From positions 1 through 35,279 of the forward strand of contig NZ_JAGGQP010000055.1 of the NCBI RefSeq assembly GCF_018613235.1: a DNA stretch of 35,279 nucleotides, read 5' to 3'. Positions 16,304 through 25,562 of this stretch are shown one piece after another. The translations under genes and the position numbers were made by a program. The number at the start of each line of letters is the position of its first letter. Positions within the stretch are counted from its first letter, which is position 1. Below the pieces are notes generated by a model, which worked only from the letters and a program-made list of their open reading frames with translations, did no database searches and was not told the DNA's origin. The stretch comes from Bacillus sp. ISL-41. Its GTDB lineage: Bacteria > Bacillota > Bacilli > Bacillales > Cytobacillaceae.

Positions 16304-16972
16304 TTAGCCATTATATACTTCTACGATTTTTTCCAACGAAAGCTCAGCCGTGCTTGCATAGACGATATCGGCATTCTCGAAGCTTTCCTTTGGACCTACG
16401 GCAACAGCGAACATTCCTGCTGATTTGATTGCCTGTACGCCTGCTGCGGCATCCTCGACACCGATGCATGCTTCTGGCTCAACACCAAGCATTTCTGCAG
16501 CGCGCAGGAATACTTCAGGATGCGGCTTGCCGTTCACGACTGTTTTCGCGTCAACTATGATATCAAACTCGGCTTTCATTCCAAGCGACTCCATCACGGT
16601 GAACGCGTTTTTGCTTGCGGACGCAAGGCCCAGCTTAAGACCTTTAGCCTTAATATCCGAGATCAATTCCTTGATAGCCGGCAGCAGGTCATTAGGAGTG
16701 ATATTCTGGATTAATGTCAGGTAATGCTCATTCTTCTTCTCAGCCAGTGATTCTTTTTCCTGAGCTGAAAAATCCCCGGAACGGCCGCCCAGCTCAAGAA
16801 TTTTTTCGAGGGAATCCATCCGGGACACGCCCTTCAGCTCCTCGTTATCTTCGCGGGTAAAAGTAATGCTCAAATTCTCGGCCAGCGCCTTCCACGCTAA
16901 AAAGTGGTATTCCGCAGTATCCGTAATGACCCCATCAAGGTCGAAAATAAATGCTTTTAATGGTCTGGTCAT
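16304..16972 (-). CDS. pgmB: Beta-phosphoglucomutase
   Basis: PgmB converts beta-glucose 1-phosphate, the product of maltose phosphorylase, to glucose 6-phosphate. The 222-residue HAD-fold protein has FDLDGVITD with nucleophile Asp11 and acid/base Asp13, cap residues GVSRMDSLEKIL, GLASASKNA, KPHPEVFL and GVEDAAAG. All match the beta-PGM subgroup. ATG 16972 is chosen because AAAGGAG lies 7 bases upstream; a longer in-frame reading from 17053 lacks a ribosome site. It lies downstream of mapA in the same orientation, but 277 bp of repeat-containing DNA separate them. Confidence 0.93.
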   Translation of the reverse strand: MTRPLKAFIFDLDGVITDTAEYHFLAWKALAENLSITFTREDNEELKGVSRMDSLEKILELGGRSGDFSAQEKESLAEKKNEHYLTLIQNITPNDLLPAIKELISDIKAKGLKLGLASASKNAFTVMESLGMKAEFDIIVDAKTVVNGKPHPEVFLRAAEMLGVEPEACIGVEDAAAGVQAIKSAGMFAVAVGPKESFENADIVYASTAELSLEKIVEVYNG

Positions 16973-17031
16973 GATCAAACTCCTTTCACGATTCTTTCTC
17001 ATCTTCACGATACACATTGTTGTGGTGATTT

Positions 17032-17186
17032 TTAGACATTTGATTCCATTCACACTCTAAAATGTCTATTAAAACCTGTTTCTTAGACATTTTGAGTTTA
17101 ATCACACTTCAAAATGTCCATTAAGGCCTGTTTCTTAGACATTTTGATTCCATTCACACTTCAAAATGTCCATTAAAACCGCCATA
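17032..17186. repeat. 52-bp dyad repeat array 3 (three units) between mapA and pgmB
   Basis: Units start at 17032, 17083 and 17135 (51 and 52 bp; the first lacks one T). Each holds AGACATTTTGA and, after about 12 nt, its inverse TCAAAATGTC[C/T]. The cores GACA and TGTC fall at offsets 4-7 and 33-36 (one less in the first unit), the same geometry as the arrays at 9159 and 34841 although the surrounding sequence differs. Unusually it lies between two co-directional genes of one pathway rather than between convergent genes. Confidence 0.9.
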
Positions 17187-17249
17187 TAGTGCTGCGCGGC
17201 CTCATTATTGAGAGAGACCTTCAGGCTTCCCCAAAGATCTCTCTGCTTC

Positions 17250-19541
17250 TTATTTCAATTTTACAGAAAGCTCGCCATCTGCAGGGATCGTTACGTCTTC
17301 TCCGTAAAGCTTCATGGCAAGTTCTGGTCCTTGCTGCGTGAGGATGACGTTTTCCTGGTTCACTTCTACCTTGATATGGTGGTCGCGGTAGAGGATGTTG
17401 AAGCTGTACTGGTTCCATGCTTTCGGGATGAACGGTGCGAATGACAATGTGCCTTCCGCTGTGCGCATGCCTGCGAAGCCCTGGACAATAGCAAGCCATG
17501 CACCAGTCATGCTGGTGATGTGCAGGCCGTCTTCTGTATCGTTATTGTAGTTATCAAGGTCAAGGCGCGCCGTGCGGTTATACATTTCGTACGCCTTTTC
17601 TTCCATCCCAAGCTCTGCTGCAAGCACTGCGTGGATACTTGGTGACAGTGATGACTCATGGACCGTCATTGGCTCATAGAATTCAAAGTTGCGGCGCTTC
17701 TCTTCTTCCTTGAATTCATGGTTGAAGAAGTATAGGCCCTGTAATACGTCAGCCTGCTTGATGAAGCAGCTGCGCAGGATTTTATCCCATGACCAGTTCT
17801 GGTTGATCGGGCGGTCTTCGGCTGAAAGCTCATCCACCGCCATTAAATCTTTATCAAGGAATGTATCGTGCTGGACGAAGACACCTTTTTCTTCATCATA
17901 AGGGAAGTACATTTTCTCGATAATATCCTGCCATTTCGCAAGCTCGGCGTCAGAGAACTCAAGGCCTGCGAGGCGGTTCTCATGGCCGTTCTGCTTAAGG
18001 AGCTCGATGACTTCTAGCGTGTATCGCAATGTCCAGACAGCGATACGGTTTGTGTACCAGTTGTTGTTGACATTGTTTTCGTATTCATTCGGCCCTGTTA
18101 CGCCATGCATCATGTAGACGTTCTTGGACTTGTTGAAGTGGACGCGGTCTGCCCAGAAACGGGAAATGCCGGCGAGCACGTCAATACCGTATTCATGGAG
18201 GTAATTTTTATCTCCTGTGTAATTTACATAGTTATAGATCGCATAGGCAATCGCACCGTTTCGGTGGATTTCCTCAAACGTGATTTCCCACTCGTTGTGG
18301 CACTCGACGCCTGTAAAAGTAACCATTGGGTAAAGCGCGCCATTCAGGCCCTGCTGTTTCGCATTATGGTAGGCACCATCAAGCTGGTTGTGGCGGTAGA
18401 TCAACAGGTTTCGAGAAACCTCAGACTCCGCCGTAGAAAGGTATAGCGGGATTGCGTAAGCCTCTGTATCCCAGTAAGTCGCACCGCCGTACTTTTCACC
18501 TGTAAAACCTTTAGGGCCGATGTTCAGGCGTGAGTCTTCACCATAGTATGTCGAGAATAGCTGGAACAAGTTAAAACGGATGCCCTGCTGTGCTTCATCA
18601 TCGCCTGCAATCTCAACATCAGCAATATCCCAGCGGCTCAGCCAGCCATTTCGGTGTTCTTCCAATAGCTCTTCAAAGCCTTTTACAATTGAACGCGCAA
18701 GCACTTCGCGACCTTTAAAAACAAGTTCGCCAGCTTGGTAATCACGGTCTGTTGTAACAGCGACATACTTATAAAGGGTAACAGTTTGCCCTTGCTCAGC
18801 TTTAACTTCGATGACATTTTCAACGTATTCTTCTTTTTCACTAACTTCGACTTTGGTTACATTCCCTTCGACAACCGTTTGCATAGTTGTCGCTACCTGG
18901 AAAGTCGGAGTTCCGAATGGATTGTCTTTCGTCTTCATCACAAGGCTGCCATTATGTTCTGAAGCATCCCTGCTCACTTCATACCAGAAGTCCTCGTCAT
19001 AGTTGGAATCTTCGTTGCGCACGTCCCCATCGAGGTAAGGAACAAAGGTAACGTTTCCATTATAGTTCTTGGCAGTAACTGAATACTTGATCGCAGCCAG
19101 TTCTTTGTCAGCAACCGACAGGAAGCGAATGGCTTCCACTTCTGTTTCCTTGCCGTTCTGGATGACTGTAAAACGGCGTGTCAAGACACCGTGCTGCATA
19201 TCAAGCTCACGGTAGTAATCGCTTACTTCAGCATTGTGAAGATCCAATTCCTCTCCATCAATAAATACTTTGATACCGATAAAATTCGTTGAGTTAATGA
19301 CCTTTCCAAAATAGTGCGGATAGCCATTTTTCCACCAGCCTACGCGCGTTTTGTCTGGGAACCAGACGCCTGCAATATATGAACCGCGATGAAAGTCTCC
19401 AGTATATGTTTCTTCATAGTTTCCGCGCATGCCCATATGGCCATTTCCAAGGCTCATGATGCTTTCAGCAAGCCGGAAATCTTCTTTATGCAAGTCCGTT
19501 TCGACGATCTTCCAGCTATCAATGCCAAATAATCTTTTCAT
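17250..19541 (-). CDS. mapA: Maltose phosphorylase (GH65)
   Basis: This enzyme splits maltose with phosphate into beta-glucose 1-phosphate and glucose in the cytoplasm. The 763-residue length is standard for GH65. Recognisable stretches are MGMRGNYEE (36-44), [11 protein letters not shown] (55-65), ATYWDTEAY (354-362) and GPNEYENN (483-490), in which Glu486 corresponds to the catalytic general acid. [18 protein letters not shown] (413-430) is also family-typical. The N terminus is closer to maltose than to trehalose or kojibiose phosphorylases as I recall them, and the co-directional pgmB supports that. AAAAGGAG precedes the ATG. Expression is probably controlled by the operator at 19569-19578. 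Confidence 0.9.
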   Translation of the reverse strand: MKRLFGIDSWKIVETDLHKEDFRLAESIMSLGNGHMGMRGNYEETYTGDFHRGSYIAGVWFPDKTRVGWWKNGYPHYFGKVINSTNFIGIKVFIDGEELDLHNAEVSDYYRELDMQHGVLTRRFTVIQNGKETEVEAIRFLSVADKELAAIKYSVTAKNYNGNVTFVPYLDGDVRNEDSNYDEDFWYEVSRDASEHNGSLVMKTKDNPFGTPTFQVATTMQTVVEGNVTKVEVSEKEEYVENVIEVKAEQGQTVTLYKYVAVTTDRDYQAGELVFKGREVLARSIVKGFEELLEEHRNGWLSRWDIADVEIAGDDEAQQGIRFNLFQLFSTYYGEDSRLNIGPKGFTGEKYGGATYWDTEAYAIPLYLSTAESEVSRNLLIYRHNQLDGAYHNAKQQGLNGALYPMVTFTGVECHNEWEITFEEIHRNGAIAYAIYNYVNYTGDKNYLHEYGIDVLAGISRFWADRVHFNKSKNVYMMHGVTGPNEYENNVNNNWYTNRIAVWTLRYTLEVIELLKQNGHENRLAGLEFSDAELAKWQDIIEKMYFPYDEEKGVFVQHDTFLDKDLMAVDELSAEDRPINQNWSWDKILRSCFIKQADVLQGLYFFNHEFKEEEKRRNFEFYEPMTVHESSLSPSIHAVLAAELGMEEKAYEMYNRTARLDLDNYNNDTEDGLHITSMTGAWLAIVQGFAGMRTAEGTLSFAPFIPKAWNQYSFNILYRDHHIKVEVNQENVILTQQGPELAMKLYGEDVTIPADGELSVKLK

Positions 19542-19568
19542 AGCTTTAATCTCCTTTTAGAAGTTGTA

Positions 19569-19588
19569 CAAACGTTTGCACTATTATA
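19569..19588 (-). promoter_or_regulatory. mapA -10 element with LacI-type operator
   Basis: On the minus strand TATAAT (19588-19583) is followed within a few bases by the palindrome CAAACGTTTG (19578-19569), extended as TGCAAACGTTTGTA. An operator over the start site is the classical layout for repression by a LacI-family regulator. It fits the CcpA cre consensus only partly, so a maltose-responsive MalR-like repressor is the better guess. The -35 is weak. Confidence 0.6.
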
Positions 19589-19732
19589 TCATGAATTTCC
19601 GCAAAAATGATAAAAGCATCGGTGATAATTTTGTGTCATGCTGAACTTATTATTATTTTACTATTATAATCCGCTAAAAAACTTTTTCACCTATTTAGTT
19701 AGTACATATGTTATAAATTTTCAGAAAACTAA

Positions 19733-19738
19733 TATAAT
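19733..19738 (+). promoter_or_regulatory. Candidate -10 element for the small haem-copper-like gene
   Basis: TATAAT lies 35 bp upstream of the ATG at 19773. TTATAA at 19711-19716 with a 16-bp spacer is a weak -35. No clear operator is seen nearby. Confidence 0.4.
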
Positions 19739-19772
19739 CTAAAAGAACTAAATGAGGAAGGAGGAAACAGTT

Positions 19773-20141
19773 ATGAGCATACGATTTTTCAAAGTCTCTG
19801 CGGTCTATTTCGTCATTGCTATCATTTTAGGAATCATTATGGGGATCGCGCATGATTTCACACTGACTTCTGTTCACGCACACTTGAACCTGCTTGGCTG
19901 GGTATCAATGGCCCTTTTCGGGACAATTTATTATCTTTTTCCTAAAGCCGGGAACAGCAAGCTTGCCAGCACTCATTTCTGGCTGCATAACATCGGGGTG
20001 CCTGTCATGCAAGGCGGGATTACATTATCCATGCTGGTAGGAGGTGTCATTTTTACCGTCTTTGCCATCCTAGGTTCACTTGTCATTGTTATCGGGGGCA
20101 TTCTCTTTCTCTTAAATGTATTCAAATATGTAAAAGCATAA
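19773..20141 (+). CDS. Small four-helix heme-copper-oxidase-subunit-I-like membrane protein
   Basis: This 122-residue protein is almost entirely four transmembrane helices (about 8-26, 38-56, 67-85, 91-115). Helix 2 starts with VHAHLNLLGWVSM, whose HAHLxxxGW pattern resembles helix II of CcoN/NorB-type heme-copper oxidases, where the His binds the low-spin haem. No helix VI/VII or X ligand regions are present, so it cannot be a complete oxidase. It may be a haem-binding stand-alone domain, possibly NO- or oxygen-related. ATG 19773 is chosen because AAGGAGGAAAC lies just upstream. It is monocistronic and convergent with niaP. Confidence 0.72.
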   Translation: MSIRFFKVSAVYFVIAIILGIIMGIAHDFTLTSVHAHLNLLGWVSMALFGTIYYLFPKAGNSKLASTHFWLHNIGVPVMQGGITLSMLVGGVIFTVFAILGSLVIVIGGILFLLNVFKYVKA

Positions 20142-20149
20142 AGACGACA

Positions 20150-20182
20150 AAAAAGTTCGCCCTTTAGGAGGCGAACTTTTTT
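20150..20182. terminator. Bidirectional intrinsic terminator
   Basis: AAAAGTTCGCC pairs perfectly with GGCGAACTTTT around a 7-nt loop, with A-run and T-run on the two sides. It serves both the small membrane-protein gene and the convergent niaP. Confidence 0.9.
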
Positions 20183-20184
20183 CA

Positions 20185-21390
20185 TTAAGCAAGCTCTTTC
20201 TGCTTCGTTTCCGTACCCCAGAAGAAAACTGCGGCGGCACCAATGAGGATGGCTATGCAGAAAATCGTGAATATGGACGTGATAGTAAGATTCTGCGCTG
20301 ATAAATATGGGACCATCAGCGGACCGATTATTCCGCCGATGCGGCCAAAGGAAGCGGCCATTCCTGCACCTGAACCGCGGATTGTTGTTGGATATTGTTC
20401 CGGTGTATAGGCGTATAACGCTCCCCAAGCACCCAGGTTGAAGAATGACAGCAGGACACCCGCAGTGATAAGCAATGCCAGTGAGTCTGCCGTGCCAAAG
20501 AAATAGGCACTAAGTGCTGTACCGATCAAATAGACAACCAATACGAACTTCCTGCCGGCTCTTTCAATCAGCCATGCCGCTGTAAAATAACCCGGCAGCT
20601 GGGCAAGGGTCATAATCAGAACGTACTGAAAGCTTTTGATCAGAGTGAAGCCCTTCATGACCATCACGCTTGGCAGCCAGAGGAACATTCCGTAATAGGA
20701 AAATACGACACTGAACCATAAAATCCAGAGCATGGCCGTTTTCTTGAAGTGTTCTCTTGACCACACTTCAGCGATACTCTCTTTCATTGTCAGCCTTTCT
20801 TTCTTCGCGACTGCCAGGTACCTCGGTGAATCAGGAAGATTTATACGAAGGTAAAGGGCATACAGTGCTGGCAGCGCACTAAGGATCAGTGCCATTTGCC
20901 AGCCGAATTTCGGGATGACAAAGTAGGAGATCAACGCCGCGACAAGCCAGCCCGCAGCCCAAAAGCTTTCAAGCAGGACGACGACACGCCCCCGTTTCTC
21001 AGCAGGCACACTCTCTGCAACAAGAGTAGACGCTACAGGCAACTCTCCGCCGAGCCCCATTCCTATAAAAAATCTTAGCAATAAAAAGAAAGACAAAGTG
21101 GTTGCCATTGCCGAAATTCCGCTTCCGACTGAGAAAAGCAATAACGTAATAATAAAGACGTTTTTCCGGCCGATCCGATCAGCCAATAAACCAAAGACAA
21201 ATGCTCCGACAGCCATTCCGATTGAATTCACGCTGCCGATCCAGCCCATTTCCTTGCCCGTCAAATTCCAGTCGACCTGCAATGCAGCGATGATAAAGGA
21301 CAAGATCCCCACATCCATCGCATCGAACATCCAGCCAAGTCCTGCAATTCCAAGCAGCTTCTTTTCCGAAATTTCCTTAGTTTTTTTCAT
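20185..21390 (-). CDS. niaP: Niacin transporter of the major facilitator superfamily
   Basis: NiaP imports nicotinate for NAD synthesis. The 401-residue protein has 12 predicted helices, the MFS loop motif GLLADRIGRKNVF between helices 2 and 3, and the sugar-porter-like NLPDSPRYL after helix 6. Long stretches such as GLGWMFDAMDVGILSFIIAAL, YYGMFLWLPSVM and FFNLGAWG.LYAYTPEQYPT match B. subtilis YceI (NiaP) closely from memory. The ATG has TAGGAGGG upstream. It is a single gene with a terminator just beyond its stop. A possible NiaR operator lies about 95 bp upstream. Confidence 0.88.
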   Translation of the reverse strand: MKKTKEISEKKLLGIAGLGWMFDAMDVGILSFIIAALQVDWNLTGKEMGWIGSVNSIGMAVGAFVFGLLADRIGRKNVFIITLLLFSVGSGISAMATTLSFFLLLRFFIGMGLGGELPVASTLVAESVPAEKRGRVVVLLESFWAAGWLVAALISYFVIPKFGWQMALILSALPALYALYLRINLPDSPRYLAVAKKERLTMKESIAEVWSREHFKKTAMLWILWFSVVFSYYGMFLWLPSVMVMKGFTLIKSFQYVLIMTLAQLPGYFTAAWLIERAGRKFVLVVYLIGTALSAYFFGTADSLALLITAGVLLSFFNLGAWGALYAYTPEQYPTTIRGSGAGMAASFGRIGGIIGPLMVPYLSAQNLTITSIFTIFCIAILIGAAAVFFWGTETKQKELA

Positions 21391-21481
21391 ATAACCCTCC
21401 TACACCATTGCTGCGATACAAATAGTTTCCCTAAAATCGTTAGTTTTAACAAAATGATTGCGATGCTACTTAATATTACCA

Positions 21482-21497
21482 CGTGTCTTTACAGTAG
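21482..21497 (-). promoter_or_regulatory. Possible NiaR operator upstream of niaP
   Basis: CGTGTCTTTACAGTAG contains a TGTC-x-x-x-ACA core similar to what I recall of the NiaR (YrxA) recognition motif. NiaR represses niacin transporter genes in Bacillales. The match is short and judged from memory, so it is tentative. Confidence 0.3.
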
Positions 21498-21576
21498 TCA
21501 TGATAAAAGTAACCCGTAAATAATTTCAGAGAATTAGCGGACATTATAAATACAATTTTGAAAAGGTGGATGTATC

Positions 21577-22410
21577 TTGAGAAAAAACAAGCTTGTCAAA
21601 AAGAACTCCATACCCTTTCTGCTGCTGGCAGTCATTCATGTTCTGCTTTTTTTCATATTTGCCAAACGAAGCCGCCAAAAGAATATTTGGATCCTCTTGC
21701 TTTCAAATATAGGAATGGCCTATTTATTTGAGTACCCGGTCCTTAATTTGTTCAAAGGATATTCATACAAACCATATATCCTCAATAAAAGGGCCCATGA
21801 CCAAATTCTTGGAGCAATCTTTTCCCAGGCTTTATACGTTCCTATTACCGCTACCCTCTTGACTTTGTACAAGAAGAACCGGTATTGGAAGCTTGGCAGC
21901 ACAATTGTTTATTATGGAATTGAAAAGTATTTCCTGCGCTTAAAGATCTATAAAGCCTATTGGTGGAAACCATACTATACTGTGTTTTTCATCAATGTCT
22001 ATTTTTATATAAGCGACTGGTTTTACAGAGCACTGCAAGCGAAAAAAGAATGGGCGCAGATCATTGCCCATTACCTGTCGACCGAGGTGATCGGGGTTAC
22101 ATTGCTCTATATATCTGCGGTCAGCAGGAAGGTCAGGTTTGGCCGGGGCATCCACCACTCATGGCGCGAGCATTTCATCATTGCACCGCTTTATAGTTTG
22201 ATCCGGTCCATTTTCCTGGTAAAAAATTCTTCAAAACCTGGAATACCTCCGAGACTGACTATTCTTATTGCCTCGATAGGCATGGATATAGTTCTCGAAC
22301 GGACCGGCCTGCTGAAACTGCGGTTGAACAAGCTCTGGAATCTTGCCTTCCACGCAATCATGGCCATAATTTCAAGGTTTTTATATTTAAAAATACGTCA
22401 AAACAAGTAG
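21577..22410 (+). CDS. Integral membrane protein of unknown function
   Basis: This 277-residue basic membrane protein has about six to seven hydrophobic segments (near 13-28, 37-52, 82-97, 130-147, 165-182, 225-240 and 248-268) separated by Lys/Arg/Tyr-rich loops such as KIYKAYWWKPYY. TTG 21577 is taken as start because AAGGTGG lies 8 bases upstream and no in-frame ATG is close. I recognise no domain. It stands alone, convergent with the two-component system, and shares a hairpin with it. Confidence 0.65.
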   Translation: MRKNKLVKKNSIPFLLLAVIHVLLFFIFAKRSRQKNIWILLLSNIGMAYLFEYPVLNLFKGYSYKPYILNKRAHDQILGAIFSQALYVPITATLLTLYKKNRYWKLGSTIVYYGIEKYFLRLKIYKAYWWKPYYTVFFINVYFYISDWFYRALQAKKEWAQIIAHYLSTEVIGVTLLYISAVSRKVRFGRGIHHSWREHFIIAPLYSLIRSIFLVKNSSKPGIPPRLTILIASIGMDIVLERTGLLKLRLNKLWNLAFHAIMAIISRFLYLKIRQNK

Positions 22411-22411
22411 A

Positions 22412-22438
22412 AACCCCTCTGCAATGCAAAGGGGGGAT
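22412..22438 (-). terminator. Intrinsic terminator of the two-component operon
   Basis: On the minus strand CCCCTTTGC pairs with GCAGAGGGG (one U-G pair) around a short ATT loop and is followed by TTTCTACTTGTTTT. It can also act for the convergent gene ending at 22410, with a poorer tail. Confidence 0.65.
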
Positions 22439-22444
22439 TCTGGT

Positions 22445-24676
22445 TTAAGTTAGTTTTTCAAGGATGACTGTCACCTTAAATAGGTCACCGTCGACTTCTA
22501 TATCAAGCGAGCCATTGTGGAGATCGACGATTGATTTGGCGATTGCCAGACCAAGGCCGGATCCCTCTGTATGGCGCGACTGGTCACCACGTTTGAAGCG
22601 TTCAAACAGCTCATTCAGATCTTCGCCCAACTCGTATTTCGTGATGTTTTTAAAAGTCAGCACAACCTGGTTCTGCTCCTCTTTTACCGAAATGTATACC
22701 CTCGTATTCTCAAGTGCATATTTCAGGATATTTCCGATGAGATTATCGAAAACCCTCCATAGCTTTTGCCCGTCAACAAAGGCATAAACAGGCTGCTCGG
22801 GCTGTGACACGCGCATCTGCAGGGACGACTGGCTCAGCGACTCATTATGCTCGGCCAATGCCTGCTGCAGCAGCTGGTTGAGATCAACTTTTTCCTTGTG
22901 CAGCTCGATATTGCCGCTCGCCATTTTTGTCGCCTCGAACAGGTCATCGATCAGCACCTTCAGCCGCTTGGATTTCCGGTCGAGGATTTCGATGTAGGAA
23001 TCTCGGTCCTCCTGAGCGAGGTCAGGCGTTTTCAGAAGTTCTGTATACGTGATGATCGATGTCAGCGGAGTTCTGAGATCATGACTGACATTCGTGATCA
23101 ACTCCGTTTTCAGTCGCTCGCTTTTGGCCTGTTCCTTGTGGGAGACATTTACCGTGTTCCTAAGGTCATTGATATTAGCCGCGTGTTTCGCAATCGCAGA
23201 TTTCCCTTTCACCGGTATGTCCGCACCAAGATTGCCCGCCGCGAGCTCTTCTGTATGCTTTAAAACTTTATTCAGGTAGCCCGCTTTCCTCATGATGAAG
23301 ATGAAAATTGGAAGGCTTATCACCCCAAAAGCGAAAGCAATGACAATTATATCTCCTCCGCCCGCTGCAAGGACGGCAACAAACAGCATGCCCATTCCAA
23401 ACACGATACCGAGGATTATGAGCAGCTGCAGCCCAATGCTCTTGACTATGAACGCATCAAGTACTGCATAATAACTTTTTACCAATAGGCTGTTCCTGGC
23501 ATCTTCCTTCAACTGCTGCCAGTCATTCCGATATTCCATAAGGAATTTCAGCTGGACCCATCCGAATGCCAGCAGGGAAGCGGCAGCTACTAAACTGATG
23601 ATCAGCTCGATAAGTGATGAGAAAATATCAGAATGGTAATAGACAAATTGTTCACTGATCAGCGTCATCGATAGCAATAAGAAAAGAACGGTTAATAAAA
23701 GCATGACAGCTCTTACATCAAGCGGTATCCTGCCATATAATGGCTTCAGATGGTCAAATGAGCCGAACACTGTTGCCGGTTTCCTTTTTGCCAGGAAATA
23801 GCTGATGATCAGCGCTCCGATACTGGAGATCAGATAACCAATAAAAAGCATCTGCCGTTTCTGGTAGTCTTTATAATTGCTGATTGCAAAGTGTTTATCA
23901 GGTGCCTGTTTCGATAGACCAATTTGCCCCGTAAAATCACGGCTTTGCTTACGCAAAATTTCCTCGGCCACCTCATTATAAGGCATGAAGTTCTCGAAAT
24001 GTCCTGTGTAGGCAATCATGTTTTGCAACGCCGTGTAATCCTGGACAAAATACATTTCTTTTTTGTTCATGATGTCTGAAACGGAGTCATTTTTACCGAG
24101 GTTAAGATTCGTGAAGACCGCGTCAGTATTCCTGTCTTTTATATAATATTTGTAGGCTTGCTCAAGGTTTAGGAATTCATGGCGATATTCCTCCAGTTTG
24201 AGGAAAAACTCGTCGATGCTTTTTTCCTTTTCCTTGACCACTTTAGCCCTTACATATTCATCGCTATTGAAATTCTCAGTTATATCCGCAACTTTGGCGT
24301 CTCTTTCCTTTTTCAGCGCTTCTTCGACGGCTTTATTGCCAGAATCGATCGCCTCTTGAATTTGACCTTCATATTGCATGCCAATGCTGGAGACTTGATC
24401 TCCGAGATTACCGTACCGCATCCGGTGCTCTTCGATTTCTTCAATGGAAACGGTGATTTCCTCTTTCATTTCTTCCTTTGACATCTTATTCAACTCATAC
24501 ACATGCAGCAGAGTCACAAAATGGTTCATTTGGTTGGCATATTCCTCAGATTCAAAGTAATCGCCCTGCATGAACTGACTCCCGTTTCCCAACGCTGAAA
24601 ATAAACCGCTAAGCCCGTATGTGATGAGAAGCACCCATACGACGAACAGATACTTACTTTTCGATTTTATATCCAA
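22445..24676 (-). CDS. Sensor histidine kinase with large extracytoplasmic domain
   Basis: The 743-residue kinase has one N-terminal helix (about 9-28) and a ~240-residue mainly helical extracytoplasmic sensor rich in Glu/Lys. Five more helices follow (about 277-300, 320-340, 352-378, 405-432 and 438-460), then a HAMP-like linker (LAAGNLGADIPVKG). The kinase core has His532 in NVSHDLRTPL, the N-box NLIGNILKYA (an Asn-Ile-Leu-Lys variant of NALKY) and GSGLGLAIAK. It starts inside the end of the response-regulator gene (23-bp overlap), so the pair is coupled. The signal is unknown; the sensor resembles no domain I can name. Confidence 0.88.
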   Translation of the reverse strand: MDIKSKSKYLFVVWVLLITYGLSGLFSALGNGSQFMQGDYFESEEYANQMNHFVTLLHVYELNKMSKEEMKEEITVSIEEIEEHRMRYGNLGDQVSSIGMQYEGQIQEAIDSGNKAVEEALKKERDAKVADITENFNSDEYVRAKVVKEKEKSIDEFFLKLEEYRHEFLNLEQAYKYYIKDRNTDAVFTNLNLGKNDSVSDIMNKKEMYFVQDYTALQNMIAYTGHFENFMPYNEVAEEILRKQSRDFTGQIGLSKQAPDKHFAISNYKDYQKRQMLFIGYLISSIGALIISYFLAKRKPATVFGSFDHLKPLYGRIPLDVRAVMLLLTVLFLLLSMTLISEQFVYYHSDIFSSLIELIISLVAAASLLAFGWVQLKFLMEYRNDWQQLKEDARNSLLVKSYYAVLDAFIVKSIGLQLLIILGIVFGMGMLFVAVLAAGGGDIIVIAFAFGVISLPIFIFIMRKAGYLNKVLKHTEELAAGNLGADIPVKGKSAIAKHAANINDLRNTVNVSHKEQAKSERLKTELITNVSHDLRTPLTSIITYTELLKTPDLAQEDRDSYIEILDRKSKRLKVLIDDLFEATKMASGNIELHKEKVDLNQLLQQALAEHNESLSQSSLQMRVSQPEQPVYAFVDGQKLWRVFDNLIGNILKYALENTRVYISVKEEQNQVVLTFKNITKYELGEDLNELFERFKRGDQSRHTEGSGLGLAIAKSIVDLHNGSLDIEVDGDLFKVTVILEKLT

Positions 24677-25346
24677 TCCCCCACACCACCTTCAAATATC
24701 TTGGATTCTTCGGATCAATCTCTATCTTCTCGCGGATTTTACGGATATGGACCGCTACTGTGTTTTCGGCATTGTAGCTTGGTTCCTTCCATACCCGCTC
24801 ATATATATCATTGATTGAGAACACTCTGCCGGCGTTCGTCATCAGCAGCTCAAGGATTTTATACTCGATAGGAGTCAATTTGACTGGCTCCCCATGCGCG
24901 GTGACTTCCTTTGACGACTGATCCAACGTCAGTCCATTCAAATCAATCACTTTCGCTTTTCCCTCATATGTACCGAGCGTGACATATCTCCTCAGCTGGG
25001 ATTTTACCCGTGCAATCAGTTCGAGCGGGTTGAACGGCTTCGTCACATAGTCATCCGCACCGACCTGAAGCCCGAGAATTTTATCCGTATCCTCGGCTTT
25101 AGCGCTCAAGATAATAATCGGGATATTCTTGTCTTCACGGATCCGGAACGTCGTCGTAATCCCATCCTGGCGAGGCATCATCACATCGAGCAAAATTAAG
25201 TGAACCGGCTGCTCATTCAGCTTCTCGATCGCCTCGATACCATCCGCCGCCTTGATCACCTTGATTCCTTCATTCTTCAAATAAATCTCAATTGCATCGC
25301 GGATCTCTTTTTCATCATCAACGACCAGCACATTGTATTGTTCCAC
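24654..25346 (-). CDS. OmpR/PhoB-family response regulator
   Basis: This 230-residue regulator has a receiver domain with the acidic pair DDE, phospho-acceptor Asp in LLDVMMP, Thr/Ser in IILSAK and Lys in VTKPF. A winged-helix DNA-binding domain follows (LTPIEYKILELL...VHIRKIREKIE...VWGIGYKIE). It resembles VanR-type regulators. GTG 25346 is chosen because GGAAGGGG lies 11 bases upstream and the receiver fold begins directly at YNVLVVDDE; longer readings add ten residues across that site. It is the first gene of the operon with the kinase. Confidence 0.92.
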   Translation of the reverse strand: MEQYNVLVVDDEKEIRDAIEIYLKNEGIKVIKAADGIEAIEKLNEQPVHLILLDVMMPRQDGITTTFRIREDKNIPIIILSAKAEDTDKILGLQVGADDYVTKPFNPLELIARVKSQLRRYVTLGTYEGKAKVIDLNGLTLDQSSKEVTAHGEPVKLTPIEYKILELLMTNAGRVFSINDIYERVWKEPSYNAENTVAVHIRKIREKIEIDPKNPRYLKVVWGIGYKIEK

Positions 25347-25401
25347 GTTTAAAAAAACCCCTTCCCATACAGGCAAGCTTCGATATTGTTTATTCTAGAC
25401 A

Positions 25402-25446
25402 GTGAACCTTAATATTCACCGAGTATAAATCTTAAGATTTTCTTAA
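25402..25446 (-). promoter_or_regulatory. Dyad cluster upstream of the response-regulator gene
   Basis: Three inverted repeats lie in the divergent region between the response regulator and the SWIM-protein gene. They are GTGAA-N8-TTCAC (25402-25419), the perfect 14-bp palindrome AAATCTTAAGATTT (25427-25440) and TTAAGA-N3-TCTTAA overlapping it (25432-25446). Such clusters often serve autoregulation by OmpR-family regulators. Confidence 0.4.
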
Positions 25447-25562
25447 TAATGGTAAAAGTGGTGTGTGAATCTATTATATATTTTTATGGAGGTTGTGAGA
25501 AAAGGTAATTTTTTGGCTAGAATGATAGTATGGAAGAAATAGTTGAGGCGGTGTTGTAAAGA

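Noticed and set aside
19565-19580. Strict CcpA cre site upstream of mapA
   Set aside because: Only part of the cre consensus is met (position 3 and the right half deviate); a MalR-like LacI operator fits better.
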